DNA of 64,000 bases from Cryomorphaceae bacterium (GTDB lineage: Bacteria > Bacteroidota > Bacteroidia > Flavobacteriales_D > Sanyastnellaceae). Below are positions 44,614 to 53,479 of the stretch, piece after piece (within the stretch, counting starts at the first letter, position 1; every line of letters begins with the position of its first letter). Under the pieces are notes generated by a model that was not told where the DNA came from, searched no databases, and was given only the letters and a program-made list of their open reading frames with translations. The stretch is taken from assembly GCA_016124575.1 (NCBI GenBank), contig WGNM01000039.1:46759-110758 (forward strand), given 5' to 3'. The translations under genes were made by a program, and so were the position numbers.

Positions 44614-46638
44614 ATGAGAAAATTTTACGCAACTGTCTTTTGTATGGTAGTAATGTTTGCGAGCCATGCACAAATCGTAATTAACGAATTCCAACCCGAC
44701 AACGATCGAATCGAGATCAAAAACCTTGGAAACCAAACAGTGAATGTTGGGAGCTACTTCCTTTGTTCGTTCCCTATTTACACCCAAATATCGAGCATGA
44801 CTATTGTTAGCGGAAGTACCATGCTGATGCCCGGTCAGCTTTTGGTTGTTACCGGACATCCGATGGAGCAGGCTGACGATGAGTTGGGATTGTACACCCT
44901 ACCTCAATACACAAATTCTTCAGCAATGATTGACTATGTGGAGTGGGGATTTTCTGGCCACACCCGATCTTCGGTAGCGGTGGCAGCTGGCATTTGGTCT
45001 ACCGGCGCATTTGTAGCCGCGCCAACTACGGGTCAGTCGTGGATGTACGACGGCAGCGGCAACGCACCTGCTGATTGGTTTACCGGCGCACCTACCTTTG
45101 GTGCTGAAAACGCCATTGCCTGCAATGCAGCAGCAGGAATCCTAACCCCAATCTTCAACCCAAACATTTGCTCCGCCCAGGGTAGCACTCTTCAATTTAG
45201 CGTGTCTGGAAATGCCGGTGATATTGGCATTTGGTTGGTGACAGATCTCAATGGAGACATCGTCATCTCCACCAACGTATCCACCATCGATTTCGGTGGC
45301 TTGAGCAGTGGCGAATACAACGTGCAGCATTTGTCTGGTTTTGGCACTGTCCTCAACACATTCTTAGGCGACAATATTAATGATCCCGAAGGATGTTTTG
45401 AAATTACTGAGTCAATTACCATTTCATATACGTCAATCAGTGCCGGTGGTATAGACATCGTTTCTCCAACCGTGTACTGCGTAGGTGACGGTGAAACTGA
45501 TATGTTGATTCTTGCAATGATCGGACAGCAAGGGGGAAATGTATCGGTGGTGATCACAGACCTTGCAGGCGACATCGTATACGTTGGGTCTGAAGCCCCA
45601 GCTGATCTCGACACGTACGATGCCGGTGACTATCAAATTCAGTTGGTTGTGGCCGATAGCGAACTGGCAGAATTGACTGTAGGCAACAACATAAACAACC
45701 TCAGCGGATGTTTTGACGTCTCAGAATCCATCAGCTTTGAATTGATTGATGTCGCAAATTGTAGCTGCCTTGCTTTCGCAGGTAGTCTCATCGTTTCTTC
45801 TCAGTTGGTTTGCCTAAACTCCAATAGCACAAGCATTTTTTGCGATGCTATCGACATGAGTGTGTCGAATTACATGTGGGTATTGGTTGATGGAAATGGC
45901 AACGTGGTGGAATTTACAGTAGATGGTGAACTGAACTTTACGGGGTGGTCTGCTGGGACGTATGAATTGATTGGTTTGGGATACGAGCTGTTAGAAAACT
46001 TCCCTGAAATAAATGCACCCTTATCTAACGTAACCGGTTGCTTCGACTTGACAGAATCATTAACAATTGTCCTCGAAGAGCCGATTGGGGGGACATTGAC
46101 AGTTTTGGGCACCGACATATTTGTCTCGGCAGATCCTCAAGTGATTTTCGACTTAGCTGACGAGATGGGAGAAGAGCTGATGTACATTATTTGTGATATT
46201 GATGATGTCATTCTAGCTGTTCAAACCTCAAACGAATATTTATTCCCAGCACTAGCAAGTTATCACATCTACGCTGTTTCATACAGCGGGACACTGAATG
46301 CAGTTTTGGGATCGAACATCGACTCCATTAGCAGCGATGGGTGCTTGGCGCTCTCTTCTATGCTCATGGTAGATATCGTTTCCAACATTGACGAATTGTC
46401 TGCCATTTCATTGAATTGTTTTCCAAATCCGGTTGAAGGGCCGATGGTAATAACTTTTGGTGAGACCCTTTCGGGATCTGTAGAAGTATTTGATTCAGTT
46501 GGAAAGATGGTATTTGTTCGGTCTATTAATTCAGATCGCCTCGTTTTGGAATTTGGAATGTTTGAGGCAGGGACATATATAGTTGTCGTTAAGAGCAAAG
46601 GCGTTGGAGTGGGACGAGAAATAATCGTTAAACAATAA
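44614..46638 (+). CDS. Secreted lamin-tail-like protein with T9SS type A sorting domain
   Basis: 674 residues, signal peptide cleaved near HAQ (residue 20). Residues 20-150 resemble a lamin-tail (LTD) domain: IVINEFQPDNDRIEIKN, then MLMPGQLLVVTG and MIDYVEWGFSG. The middle carries at least three related ~110-residue modules, recognisable by repeated CF(D/E)(I/V/L)(T/S)ES. The last ~75 residues are a type A sorting domain (SLNCFPNPVEGPMVITF, FEAGTYIVVV, REIIVKQ). No enzymatic motif. It is convergent with the gene at 46969. Confidence 0.88.
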   Translation: MRKFYATVFCMVVMFASHAQIVINEFQPDNDRIEIKNLGNQTVNVGSYFLCSFPIYTQISSMTIVSGSTMLMPGQLLVVTGHPMEQADDELGLYTLPQYTNSSAMIDYVEWGFSGHTRSSVAVAAGIWSTGAFVAAPTTGQSWMYDGSGNAPADWFTGAPTFGAENAIACNAAAGILTPIFNPNICSAQGSTLQFSVSGNAGDIGIWLVTDLNGDIVISTNVSTIDFGGLSSGEYNVQHLSGFGTVLNTFLGDNINDPEGCFEITESITISYTSISAGGIDIVSPTVYCVGDGETDMLILAMIGQQGGNVSVVITDLAGDIVYVGSEAPADLDTYDAGDYQIQLVVADSELAELTVGNNINNLSGCFDVSESISFELIDVANCSCLAFAGSLIVSSQLVCLNSNSTSIFCDAIDMSVSNYMWVLVDGNGNVVEFTVDGELNFTGWSAGTYELIGLGYELLENFPEINAPLSNVTGCFDLTESLTIVLEEPIGGTLTVLGTDIFVSADPQVIFDLADEMGEELMYIICDIDDVILAVQTSNEYLFPALASYHIYAVSYSGTLNAVLGSNIDSISSDGCLALSSMLMVDIVSNIDELSAISLNCFPNPVEGPMVITFGETLSGSVEVFDSVGKMVFVRSINSDRLVLEFGMFEAGTYIVVVKSKGVGVGREIIVKQ

Positions 46639-46654
46639 GCGTATTATAGGTTTT

Positions 46655-46685
46655 AAAAAGCTGCCTTCGGGCGGCTTTTTTTTTG
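46655..46685 (+). terminator. Rho-independent terminator of the lamin-tail gene
   Basis: AAAAGCTGCC (46656-46665), loop TTCG, GGCGGCTTTT (46670-46679), then more T to 46684. 17 nt after the stop. Confidence 0.9.
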
Positions 46686-46722
46686 TTAAAACATTATCTT
46701 TCAATTACTTACGACTCTATAA

Positions 46723-46776
46723 AAATTATCCGTGTAGTTGCAAAAAAATGATTTTTTGCAACTACACGGATAATTT
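46723..46776. repeat. Long palindrome, copy 3 (perfect 25-bp stem)
   Basis: Arms 46723-46747 and 46752-46776 pair perfectly (25 bp) around ATGA. Core left arm is ATTATCCGTGTAGTTGCAA. It lies in the convergent spacer 46639-46968, downstream of the terminator at 46655, so it is not required for ending that transcript. Confidence 0.9.
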
Positions 46777-46858
46777 ATTGAATCTAAAATTTACCATTTT
46801 CGAAGCCACCAAAAAGCAACTTCAAAGCACAAAACCCACTTCCAAAATGGCGTAAACT

Positions 46859-46898
46859 ATTATCCGCCTTCTTACAATTTTGCAACTACACGGATAAT
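46859..46898. repeat. Decayed palindrome copy
   Basis: The right arm TTTTGCAACTACACGGATAAT (46878-46898) matches copy 3, while the left arm keeps only ATTATCCG (46859-46866). 82 nt beyond copy 3; a partner that has lost one arm. The remaining spacer to 46968 is G-poor on the + strand and has no gene. Confidence 0.75.
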
Positions 46899-46968
46899 AT
46901 TTTCACCCAAAAAAAATCTGGGAAATCACAAGTAGCAACTCCCCAGATCAATTCCTTTAACCCCGAAT

Positions 46969-49900
46969 CTATCGCATCAAAAGCACGGTCCCCTTCAACT
47001 CCACTCGCTTGGCTGTTGAAAAACTTCCAGCCTTAATAAAATACTGATAGACATCATTTGGAGCATAATAATCACTGCCTCTGTAATACCCACCATCCCA
47101 AATCTCTGTGATGTCGTTGCTGCGGAAAATAATGTCTCCCCATCGATTCAATATTACCAACTCAAAATCATTCGGATCAATATCTGCCCCTGTTACAAAA
47201 AACACGTCATTCACTCCGTCATTATTCGGAGTGAATGCATTCGGAGCGTAGACAACAAAAATATCATTGATGGTAATGTATGCGCTCCATACGTTCGTAC
47301 AACCGTTCGCATCTATTACCGTTAATTGTGCATCGTAAATACCTCCAGCATTCGTAGGAAAGGTTACCACAGGATCTGAGTCTAAACTGGTCGCATATAA
47401 ACTCGTGCCATCAAATATCTGCCAAGAATATGTTAACCCTTGTCCGATAGATAAATCAGAAAAATATATGGTCGGATCTTCTATTGTTGCTGGCTGAGGC
47501 GTGGCGGTAAAATGAGCCGTTGGTGGCGCAAAGGCCACGAGGTAATTGTTAAACACTGCCTGGTTCGTACAACCGTTGACACTCTCTACAAAAACCTCAA
47601 CATCATAAATACCCGGATTCTCGAAGTAAGCATCAAAACTCACTTGGTTAGAACTGGTACCCGTCTCATAATTCCAATACAAGGTGCTCAAATCATAGGT
47701 CGACGGATCATTCAATAAAAACAGATTCACGGCCAATGGCGCACATCCACTTGTTGTATCGGCATCGATTTGTAAATTCAGCGGTGCCTCGAAAGTAACC
47801 TCCAAACAGTCTTGTACTTGTGGGGTCTCACATTGGTCTCCAAGTATCAGACATATCGTTCCTGGTGAATCTGGATCGTAGTCCAAGCTCTCCGTAAATC
47901 CAATCTGCTCTCCGCCCTGAAACCAAGCATACGTATAAGCACCAAATCCCCCGCTCGCATCAATAACGTCGAGGTTGATAAATCCTTCAGGACAAATCAC
48001 CGCATCATCAATCACCTGGACCGACAACGGATCATAAATATCAGCAAACATCTCTTCTTCTTCTGAGACGCAACCTCCAGGCGCTAAGGCATACACCGAA
48101 ATATTTTGTGGTGTCTGCATGTTTGATATGCTCGTTGACAATCCCTGTCCTCCGGTAGACCAAAAATATTGATAGCCCCCATTGAAATCTGTAGTACTTT
48201 CAATTTCAACTGTCAACAAACCTCCAATGCATACTGTTGTATCAGGAGAAATGGTGATGATCGGCACTGATACAAAGACATCCATTGGGGTGCTCAAATC
48301 ACAATCTTCATATGTGATGGCGTAGGAATATACGCCGCTTGGATCAATAGCTGGATCGAAAATGTCGTCGGTAACATTCCCGTCAGGGTCGAGCCATACA
48401 CCCCCTAAAGTTGGATTGCCTAGCAACTCTTCCATCATGCTGAATGAAGGCGCATCCGGACATAACTGAATATTCGTTGGTTGTCCAGGAAATGGCAATG
48501 ATGGATCCAATGTAACCTCCATCTCATCGGTACTGGCGCAACCGGGATAGCCTACTGGATAGCCTGTGAGGGTATACGTAACCGGACCGCTCACTGTTTC
48601 CAATATGGGATTGGCTAAATATGGGTCAGACAACCCTGCGGCGGGCGACCATTGAAATAAGTATGGCATCTGATCGCCAACCAAAGTGGCTGCCAACCCG
48701 ACAGGGTCACATCCAAACTCGACATCAGGTCCTGCATTGACAAAAGGCGCGATGAAGATGTTAACAGTTATTGTGGTGTCGAATGTGCATCCAAAATTAT
48801 TCGTAGCAAAATAGGTATAGTCGTATGAACCTGTCTGATCAATCTCTATCTGAATAAAATCACATCCAGGATCTTGATCTATAATGAATGGTCCCTCCCA
48901 CCATGTGCTATCACAATCAAAACCATAAATCGGGGTGAAGGAAAGCAAATCGCCAAATAGGTCTGGATCGAAGTTGATGCCCCAGTCGAAGATAAAGCCG
49001 TTATCTGAGCCCCAACTATCGCAAATTTCTACTTCCCAGGTTCCGTTCAACGGACATCCAACCAAATTGCTGAAGCTTTGAACGCTTTCATAAGTGCCTG
49101 ACTCAATGGTCCCAGCAAAACCATTGTCTTCCCAGGTTCCATTCGTCGCTTCTGGCGACCACCAATAGTCATACCCGATGCCTGGATCCAAATCTGCGTC
49201 GTCATCTATTGGCTCTCCAGCGAAAGTTCCGCCGCCACCTTGTTGGTGGACAATTACTGACTGTCCGTTCGGACAAATGAATGTAATCGTGATATCTCCA
49301 ATAAACGAGTGCTCAAAATTGATGTAAAAACTGTCGATATCATCTTGCGATTGAATCGTCTGACCCAAATCGAAATTAGAAAATGTTACCTCGTCACTGA
49401 AACATTGCGACTGATCGTCGGGAATGAACAAGGCGCCTCCTAAATCAATGTTCGGTAAATCATTCCATGGCTCGCTGATCCAAAAATTCAAACTATCTGG
49501 AGCATAAATACTGTCGGGAATATTAAAATTGACACCCAGATAATCCGAACCGCCTACACACAAATCAAAACTTGGCGATAACAGCGAAAAATCTGGATAG
49601 GTTGAAACCAAAACGGTATGATCAGGCAAATTGGCACTATTGCAATCGTTGTCGTCGGTAATCAACAACTGCACTACATACCCTCCCGGCTCACTAAACG
49701 AATGTGTTACGGTTGGCCAAGAGGTAGTATTCACCGTCCCATCGTCAAAAACCCATTGAAAAGATTGCATCTGCGCTCCGTTGGCGAAAGTTGATGCCGA
49801 TGCATCGAACGTTATATTCTCGTCAGGACAAACCAACAACGGCACTATTTCTATGGTATTGATGATTGCAAAAGGGCGCTCACATGGCGGTCCACACGAT

Positions 49901-50301
49901 ATCTCAGCAGCGAAGTTCCCCACACCAGCGCCGTCACTTATAAAACGAACTGTCAAACAACCTGCTCCATTTGTACTGGTGATATCTGTAGTCTGCAAGT
50001 CTGCTCCCGTAAATACCCCCATGGATGGAGAACCTGTGTTCGGCCCGTCAAAAATTTCAATGCTGTCACCAGGCCCCAAAGCGAATACAACCCAATACAA
50101 GTTGATAATGGTTTCTGGCGCTGCAGCGCAGATGGTGATTGTTTCGTTCATGTTGTTCGAATAATCACCCGCACTCAATCCATTGTCGACCAAAAACCCA
50201 CCACATTGGGTGATGTCGGCCCCGGTTATAGACATCTCCTGCGACAATGCAGCAAACGAAAAAGCGAGAAAAAAGATAGTAAAAAGTTTCTTGAGCATCA
50301 T
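46969..50301 (-). CDS. Secreted CUB/P-domain/PKD protein with T9SS type B sorting domain
   Basis: 1110 residues with signal peptide (FAALSQ, near residue 20). Residues about 22-135 are CUB-like (FDGPNTGSPSMG, GCLTVRFISDG). A PKD domain follows (about 155-230, FQWVFDDGTVNTTSWP). Residues about 250-460 hold a proprotein-convertase P-like domain (CPLNGTWEVEICDSWGSDNG). Further Ig-like and PKD modules (WNYETGTSSNQ, YSWQIFDG) reach ~1020. The end is the gliding-motility-associated domain (NAFTPNNDGVNDVFF, LNRWGDIIF, EIWDGGYYRG). Surface-displayed via T9SS; substrate unknown. Confidence 0.9.
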   Translation of the reverse strand: MMLKKLFTIFFLAFSFAALSQEMSITGADITQCGGFLVDNGLSAGDYSNNMNETITICAAAPETIINLYWVVFALGPGDSIEIFDGPNTGSPSMGVFTGADLQTTDITSTNGAGCLTVRFISDGAGVGNFAAEISCGPPCERPFAIINTIEIVPLLVCPDENITFDASASTFANGAQMQSFQWVFDDGTVNTTSWPTVTHSFSEPGGYVVQLLITDDNDCNSANLPDHTVLVSTYPDFSLLSPSFDLCVGGSDYLGVNFNIPDSIYAPDSLNFWISEPWNDLPNIDLGGALFIPDDQSQCFSDEVTFSNFDLGQTIQSQDDIDSFYINFEHSFIGDITITFICPNGQSVIVHQQGGGGTFAGEPIDDDADLDPGIGYDYWWSPEATNGTWEDNGFAGTIESGTYESVQSFSNLVGCPLNGTWEVEICDSWGSDNGFIFDWGINFDPDLFGDLLSFTPIYGFDCDSTWWEGPFIIDQDPGCDFIQIEIDQTGSYDYTYFATNNFGCTFDTTITVNIFIAPFVNAGPDVEFGCDPVGLAATLVGDQMPYLFQWSPAAGLSDPYLANPILETVSGPVTYTLTGYPVGYPGCASTDEMEVTLDPSLPFPGQPTNIQLCPDAPSFSMMEELLGNPTLGGVWLDPDGNVTDDIFDPAIDPSGVYSYAITYEDCDLSTPMDVFVSVPIITISPDTTVCIGGLLTVEIESTTDFNGGYQYFWSTGGQGLSTSISNMQTPQNISVYALAPGGCVSEEEEMFADIYDPLSVQVIDDAVICPEGFINLDVIDASGGFGAYTYAWFQGGEQIGFTESLDYDPDSPGTICLILGDQCETPQVQDCLEVTFEAPLNLQIDADTTSGCAPLAVNLFLLNDPSTYDLSTLYWNYETGTSSNQVSFDAYFENPGIYDVEVFVESVNGCTNQAVFNNYLVAFAPPTAHFTATPQPATIEDPTIYFSDLSIGQGLTYSWQIFDGTSLYATSLDSDPVVTFPTNAGGIYDAQLTVIDANGCTNVWSAYITINDIFVVYAPNAFTPNNDGVNDVFFVTGADIDPNDFELVILNRWGDIIFRSNDITEIWDGGYYRGSDYYAPNDVYQYFIKAGSFSTAKRVELKGTVLLMR

Positions 50302-50414
50302 CTATGGTATACCTATGTAATACTGACAAACATTCTAGCTGATAAGTTGCATGAATGCCATTATATTTCTTCAAGCGACAAAAATGCACCCGAGATCCTC
50401 ATTTCATGTTAAGA

Positions 50415-50467
50415 TGTCATTATAAATTGTCAAAATGTCAGAAGAACACACAATGGAACGTAGCTTG
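50415..50467 (+). promoter_or_regulatory. Candidate sigma54-type promoter with upstream TGTCA sites before htpG
   Basis: TGGAAC, 5 nt, TTGT at 50454-50468 matches the -24/-12 sigma54 pattern TGGCAC-N5-TTGC except at two bases. Upstream are three TGTCA copies (50415-50419, 50429-50433, 50436-50440), two of them 2 nt apart, as expected for an enhancer-binding activator. A small hairpin (CCCGC/GCGGG, 50494-50508) lies in the predicted leader. Inference only. Confidence 0.4.
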
Positions 50468-50547
50468 TCTACCCAAGCGCCATGGTCAACATCCCCGCTG
50501 CTTGCGGGAAATAGATGCAAATAAACAAACAGTAAATTTTAAAGAAA

Positions 50548-52452
50548 ATGCAACAAGGAAGTATCAATGTTCAAACGGAAAACATCTTTCCGATTATCAA
50601 GAAATTCCTTTATTCAGACCACGAAATATTCCTAAGGGAATTGGTTTCGAATGCCGTAGATGCCACTCAAAAACTAAAAACGCTCAAAGATGTCGGCGAA
50701 ATGAAAACCGACCTTTCGAAACTGCGCGTAGAAGTTATACTCGACAAAGAAGCTGGAACGCTGACCATTCGCGACAATGGAATCGGAATGACCAGCGAAG
50801 AAGTCGAGAAATACATCAACCAAATTGCATTCTCTGGTGCCGAAGAATTTGTGCAGAAGTACAAAGATACCGACAGCAAACACGCAATCATTGGTCACTT
50901 CGGATTGGGTTTCTACAGCGCCTTCATGGTTGCATCAAATGTTGAAATCATCACGCGCTCTCAAAAGCCGAACTCAGAAGCTGTGAGATGGATGTGCGAC
51001 GGCTCTCCAAACTACACAATGGAGGAAACCATTAAGAAATCGAAGGGTACTGATATCATACTGCACATCGCCGAAGACAGCAAAGAATTTCTCGAAGAGT
51101 CTAGAATCAGCGGTATTCTGAATAAATACTGCAAGTTCATGCCAGTGCCAATCGTTTTTGGAAAACGTACTGAAATGATCGATTCACCATCAGGAGAAAA
51201 AGATGAGCATGGTGAAATAAAGAAAGAAAAGAAGGAAGTTGACAATCAGATCAACAACATAGAGCCGGCATGGACGAAGAAACCAGCCGATTTGAATGAG
51301 GATGATTACATCAATTTCTACCGTGAACTGTATCCGGCAACGTTCGAAGACCCGTTGTTCAACATCCACTTGAACGTCGATTACCCGTTCAACCTCACCG
51401 GCGTGCTCTTCTTCCCGAAGCTGAAGCAGAACATGGAGATGCAGCGCAACAAAATACATTTGTATTCAAACCAGGTGTTCATCACCGATAACGTAGAGAA
51501 CATCGTACCTGACTTTTTGACGCTGCTGCATGGTGTCATCGACTCACCCGACATCCCCCTCAACGTTTCTCGTTCGTATTTGCAAGAAGACGGAAATGTG
51601 AAGAAGATTTCGGCTCACATCACCAAAAAAGTAGGCGACAAATTGGGTAGCATGTTCACGGGCGACCGCGCCGATTTTGAAGCCAAGTGGGACGATATCA
51701 AGGTGTTCATAGAATATGGTATGCTCACCGACGACAAATTCTTCGATCGCGCCTTGAAATTCTGCATGTTCAAAACCGTTGCAGGCACCTACTCTACCTT
51801 CGAAGAAATGAAGGAACGTATCAAGGAAACGCAGAAGGACAAAAGCGGAAAAGTGGTGGTGTTATACGCATCCGACAAAGAAGCGCAGCACAGCCGCATA
51901 AACAAAGCTCACGATCGCGGTTATGAAGTAATCGTGATGGAGGGTCCGCTTGCCGCCCACCTGATTTCTCGCTTGGAAAATCACGACTCGGAGCTGCAGT
52001 TCAAAAGAGTAGATGCCGATATCCTCGACAAACTCATTGAACGCGATGAAGAGCTTCCAATGCTCCTTACCGAAGATCAACAGAATACGCTGAAACCGAT
52101 CATAGAAGAGGTGGCCGGCTCTGAGAAATTTAAGGTTAGCTTCGCATCAATGAGCACCGATGAATCGCCATTTTTGATCACTGAAAATGAGTTCATGCGC
52201 CGCATGAAAGAGCAGCAACTTGCCGGTGGCGGGGGATTTCAGATGTTCGGAAACTTGCCCGATAGCTACAACTTGGTAGTCAATGCCAATCACCCGCTGG
52301 TAAACGAGCTCGCTAACAGCGAGGATGCAGCACAAAAAGAATCAATTCGTCAATTGACAGACTTGGCGCGATTGAGTCACGGCATCCTCAAAGGTGAAGA
52401 ATTAACAACTTTCGTAGAACGCACAGTTGCAAAAATGCAACACGTTAAATAA
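50548..52452 (+). CDS. htpG: Molecular chaperone HtpG (Hsp90)
   Basis: 634 residues, usual bacterial length. ATP-binding N-domain: LRELVSNAVDATQKL near 28-42, IRDNGIGM near 74 and GHFGLGFYSAFMV near 113 (GxxGxG lid motif). Middle domain with NVSRSYLQEDGNVKKI near 340. The C-terminal dimerisation domain is intact. ATP-driven folding and remodelling of client proteins in the cytosol. lemA follows 8 nt after the stop, giving a five-gene unit with TPM and TerB/DnaJ proteins. Confidence 0.97.
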   Translation: MQQGSINVQTENIFPIIKKFLYSDHEIFLRELVSNAVDATQKLKTLKDVGEMKTDLSKLRVEVILDKEAGTLTIRDNGIGMTSEEVEKYINQIAFSGAEEFVQKYKDTDSKHAIIGHFGLGFYSAFMVASNVEIITRSQKPNSEAVRWMCDGSPNYTMEETIKKSKGTDIILHIAEDSKEFLEESRISGILNKYCKFMPVPIVFGKRTEMIDSPSGEKDEHGEIKKEKKEVDNQINNIEPAWTKKPADLNEDDYINFYRELYPATFEDPLFNIHLNVDYPFNLTGVLFFPKLKQNMEMQRNKIHLYSNQVFITDNVENIVPDFLTLLHGVIDSPDIPLNVSRSYLQEDGNVKKISAHITKKVGDKLGSMFTGDRADFEAKWDDIKVFIEYGMLTDDKFFDRALKFCMFKTVAGTYSTFEEMKERIKETQKDKSGKVVVLYASDKEAQHSRINKAHDRGYEVIVMEGPLAAHLISRLENHDSELQFKRVDADILDKLIERDEELPMLLTEDQQNTLKPIIEEVAGSEKFKVSFASMSTDESPFLITENEFMRRMKEQQLAGGGGFQMFGNLPDSYNLVVNANHPLVNELANSEDAAQKESIRQLTDLARLSHGILKGEELTTFVERTVAKMQHVK

Positions 52453-52460
52453 CCAATAGA

Positions 52461-53033
52461 ATGAAATATCTTAGTATCATTATCCCTGTAGGTATCATCG
52501 CTTTGCTGCTCTTGTTCGGAGTTAGCTCTTACAATGGTATCATAACAAAAAGCGAAAATGCAACCAGCGCTTGGGCTGATGTTGAGTCGTCGTACCAACG
52601 TCGTTTCGACTTGATTCCAAACTTGGTAGAGACCGTAAAAGGTTATGCCGATTTCGAAAAAAGCACGCTGATTGCCGTTACCGAAGCTCGCGCTGCTGCC
52701 ATGGGAGCTATGCGTAAGGCTGGTGAATCGGGCGATGTTGGCGAATTCCAACAAGCTAACCAAAATCTTGGCGTAGCGATGGGTCGCTTTTTTGGATACA
52801 CGGAGCAATACCCTGATCTGAAAGCAAACCAAAACTTTATGGATCTGCAGTCTCAACTGGAAGGCACCGAAAACCGCATCAACGTTGCACGCGACCGCTT
52901 CAACGATGCTGTAAAAGAGTACAATGCGAAAATCAAACGTTTCCCAGGAAATCTGTTCGGTTTCGAAGCGAAAAACTACTTCGAGGCGCAAGAAGGTTCT
53001 GAACAAGCTCCAAAAGTTGACTTTAGCAACTAA
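52461..53033 (+). CDS. lemA: LemA family protein
   Basis: 190 residues. One N-terminal membrane anchor (about 4-24), then the LemA helical domain: YQRRFDLIPNLVETVKGYADFEK near 49-71 and NRINVARDRFNDAVKEYNAKIKRFPGNLFG near 140. LemA proteins are inner-membrane proteins of unknown activity, often encoded beside TPM-domain proteins, as here: the stop shares a base with the ATG of the next gene (TAATG). Confidence 0.93.
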   Translation: MKYLSIIIPVGIIALLLLFGVSSYNGIITKSENATSAWADVESSYQRRFDLIPNLVETVKGYADFEKSTLIAVTEARAAAMGAMRKAGESGDVGEFQQANQNLGVAMGRFFGYTEQYPDLKANQNFMDLQSQLEGTENRINVARDRFNDAVKEYNAKIKRFPGNLFGFEAKNYFEAQEGSEQAPKVDFSN

Positions 53034-53479
53034 TGGATAAGACCGATATATACGAGGTTTTTGATGACTCAGCTCGGCAATTGCTAGTAGATGCAATTGC
53101 CGAAGCAGAGCTCAATACCAGCGGTGAGGTGCGCATCCACATCGATAAAACATGCAAGGGTTCGCACCTAGATCGCGCTGCATTTATTTTCGAAGAGCTC
53201 GAAATGCACAAAACTGCTGATAGAAATGGTGTACTTATCTATTTCGCCCTGAACGACCGTAAGTTTGCCATCATCGGTGATGTAGGAATCAATGCGAAAG
53301 TGCCAGTCAATTTCTGGGACTCGTCGCGAGACGCCATGAAGGTGCACTTCCAAAATGAAGACTATGTCGGCGGTTTGTGCGCAGGTGCGCGCATGGCAGG
53401 CGTTCAGTTGAAATCTTTTTTCCCTTATCAATCCGACGATGTCAATGAACTATCCGATGAAATATCTTTTGGCGATTAA
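53033..53479 (+). CDS. TPM-domain protein, short cytosolic-type
   Basis: 148 residues with no signal peptide. The TPM (TLP18.3/Psb32/MOLO-1) fold: ARQLLVDAIAEAELNTSGEVRIHI, NGVLIYFALNDRKFAIIGDVGINAKV and a helical end (MKVHFQNEDYVGGLCAGARMAG). Starts at the ATG overlapping the lemA stop and overlaps the next TPM gene by 23 nt. Without a signal it should be cytosolic or peripheral, unlike the following TPM protein. Function unknown. Confidence 0.88.
   Translation: MDKTDIYEVFDDSARQLLVDAIAEAELNTSGEVRIHIDKTCKGSHLDRAAFIFEELEMHKTADRNGVLIYFALNDRKFAIIGDVGINAKVPVNFWDSSRDAMKVHFQNEDYVGGLCAGARMAGVQLKSFFPYQSDDVNELSDEISFGD

Noticed and set aside
27315..46776. Palindromes as integron attC sites with the anchor I gene as cassette
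   Set aside because: No GTTRRRY/RYYYAAC core boxes, arms are fully symmetric instead of having extrahelical bases, and no integrase is in the window.
50355..50945. 196-residue frame overlapping the start of htpG
   Set aside because: It is a shadow of the htpG frame and leader; the composition is Arg/Cys/His-rich with no domain.
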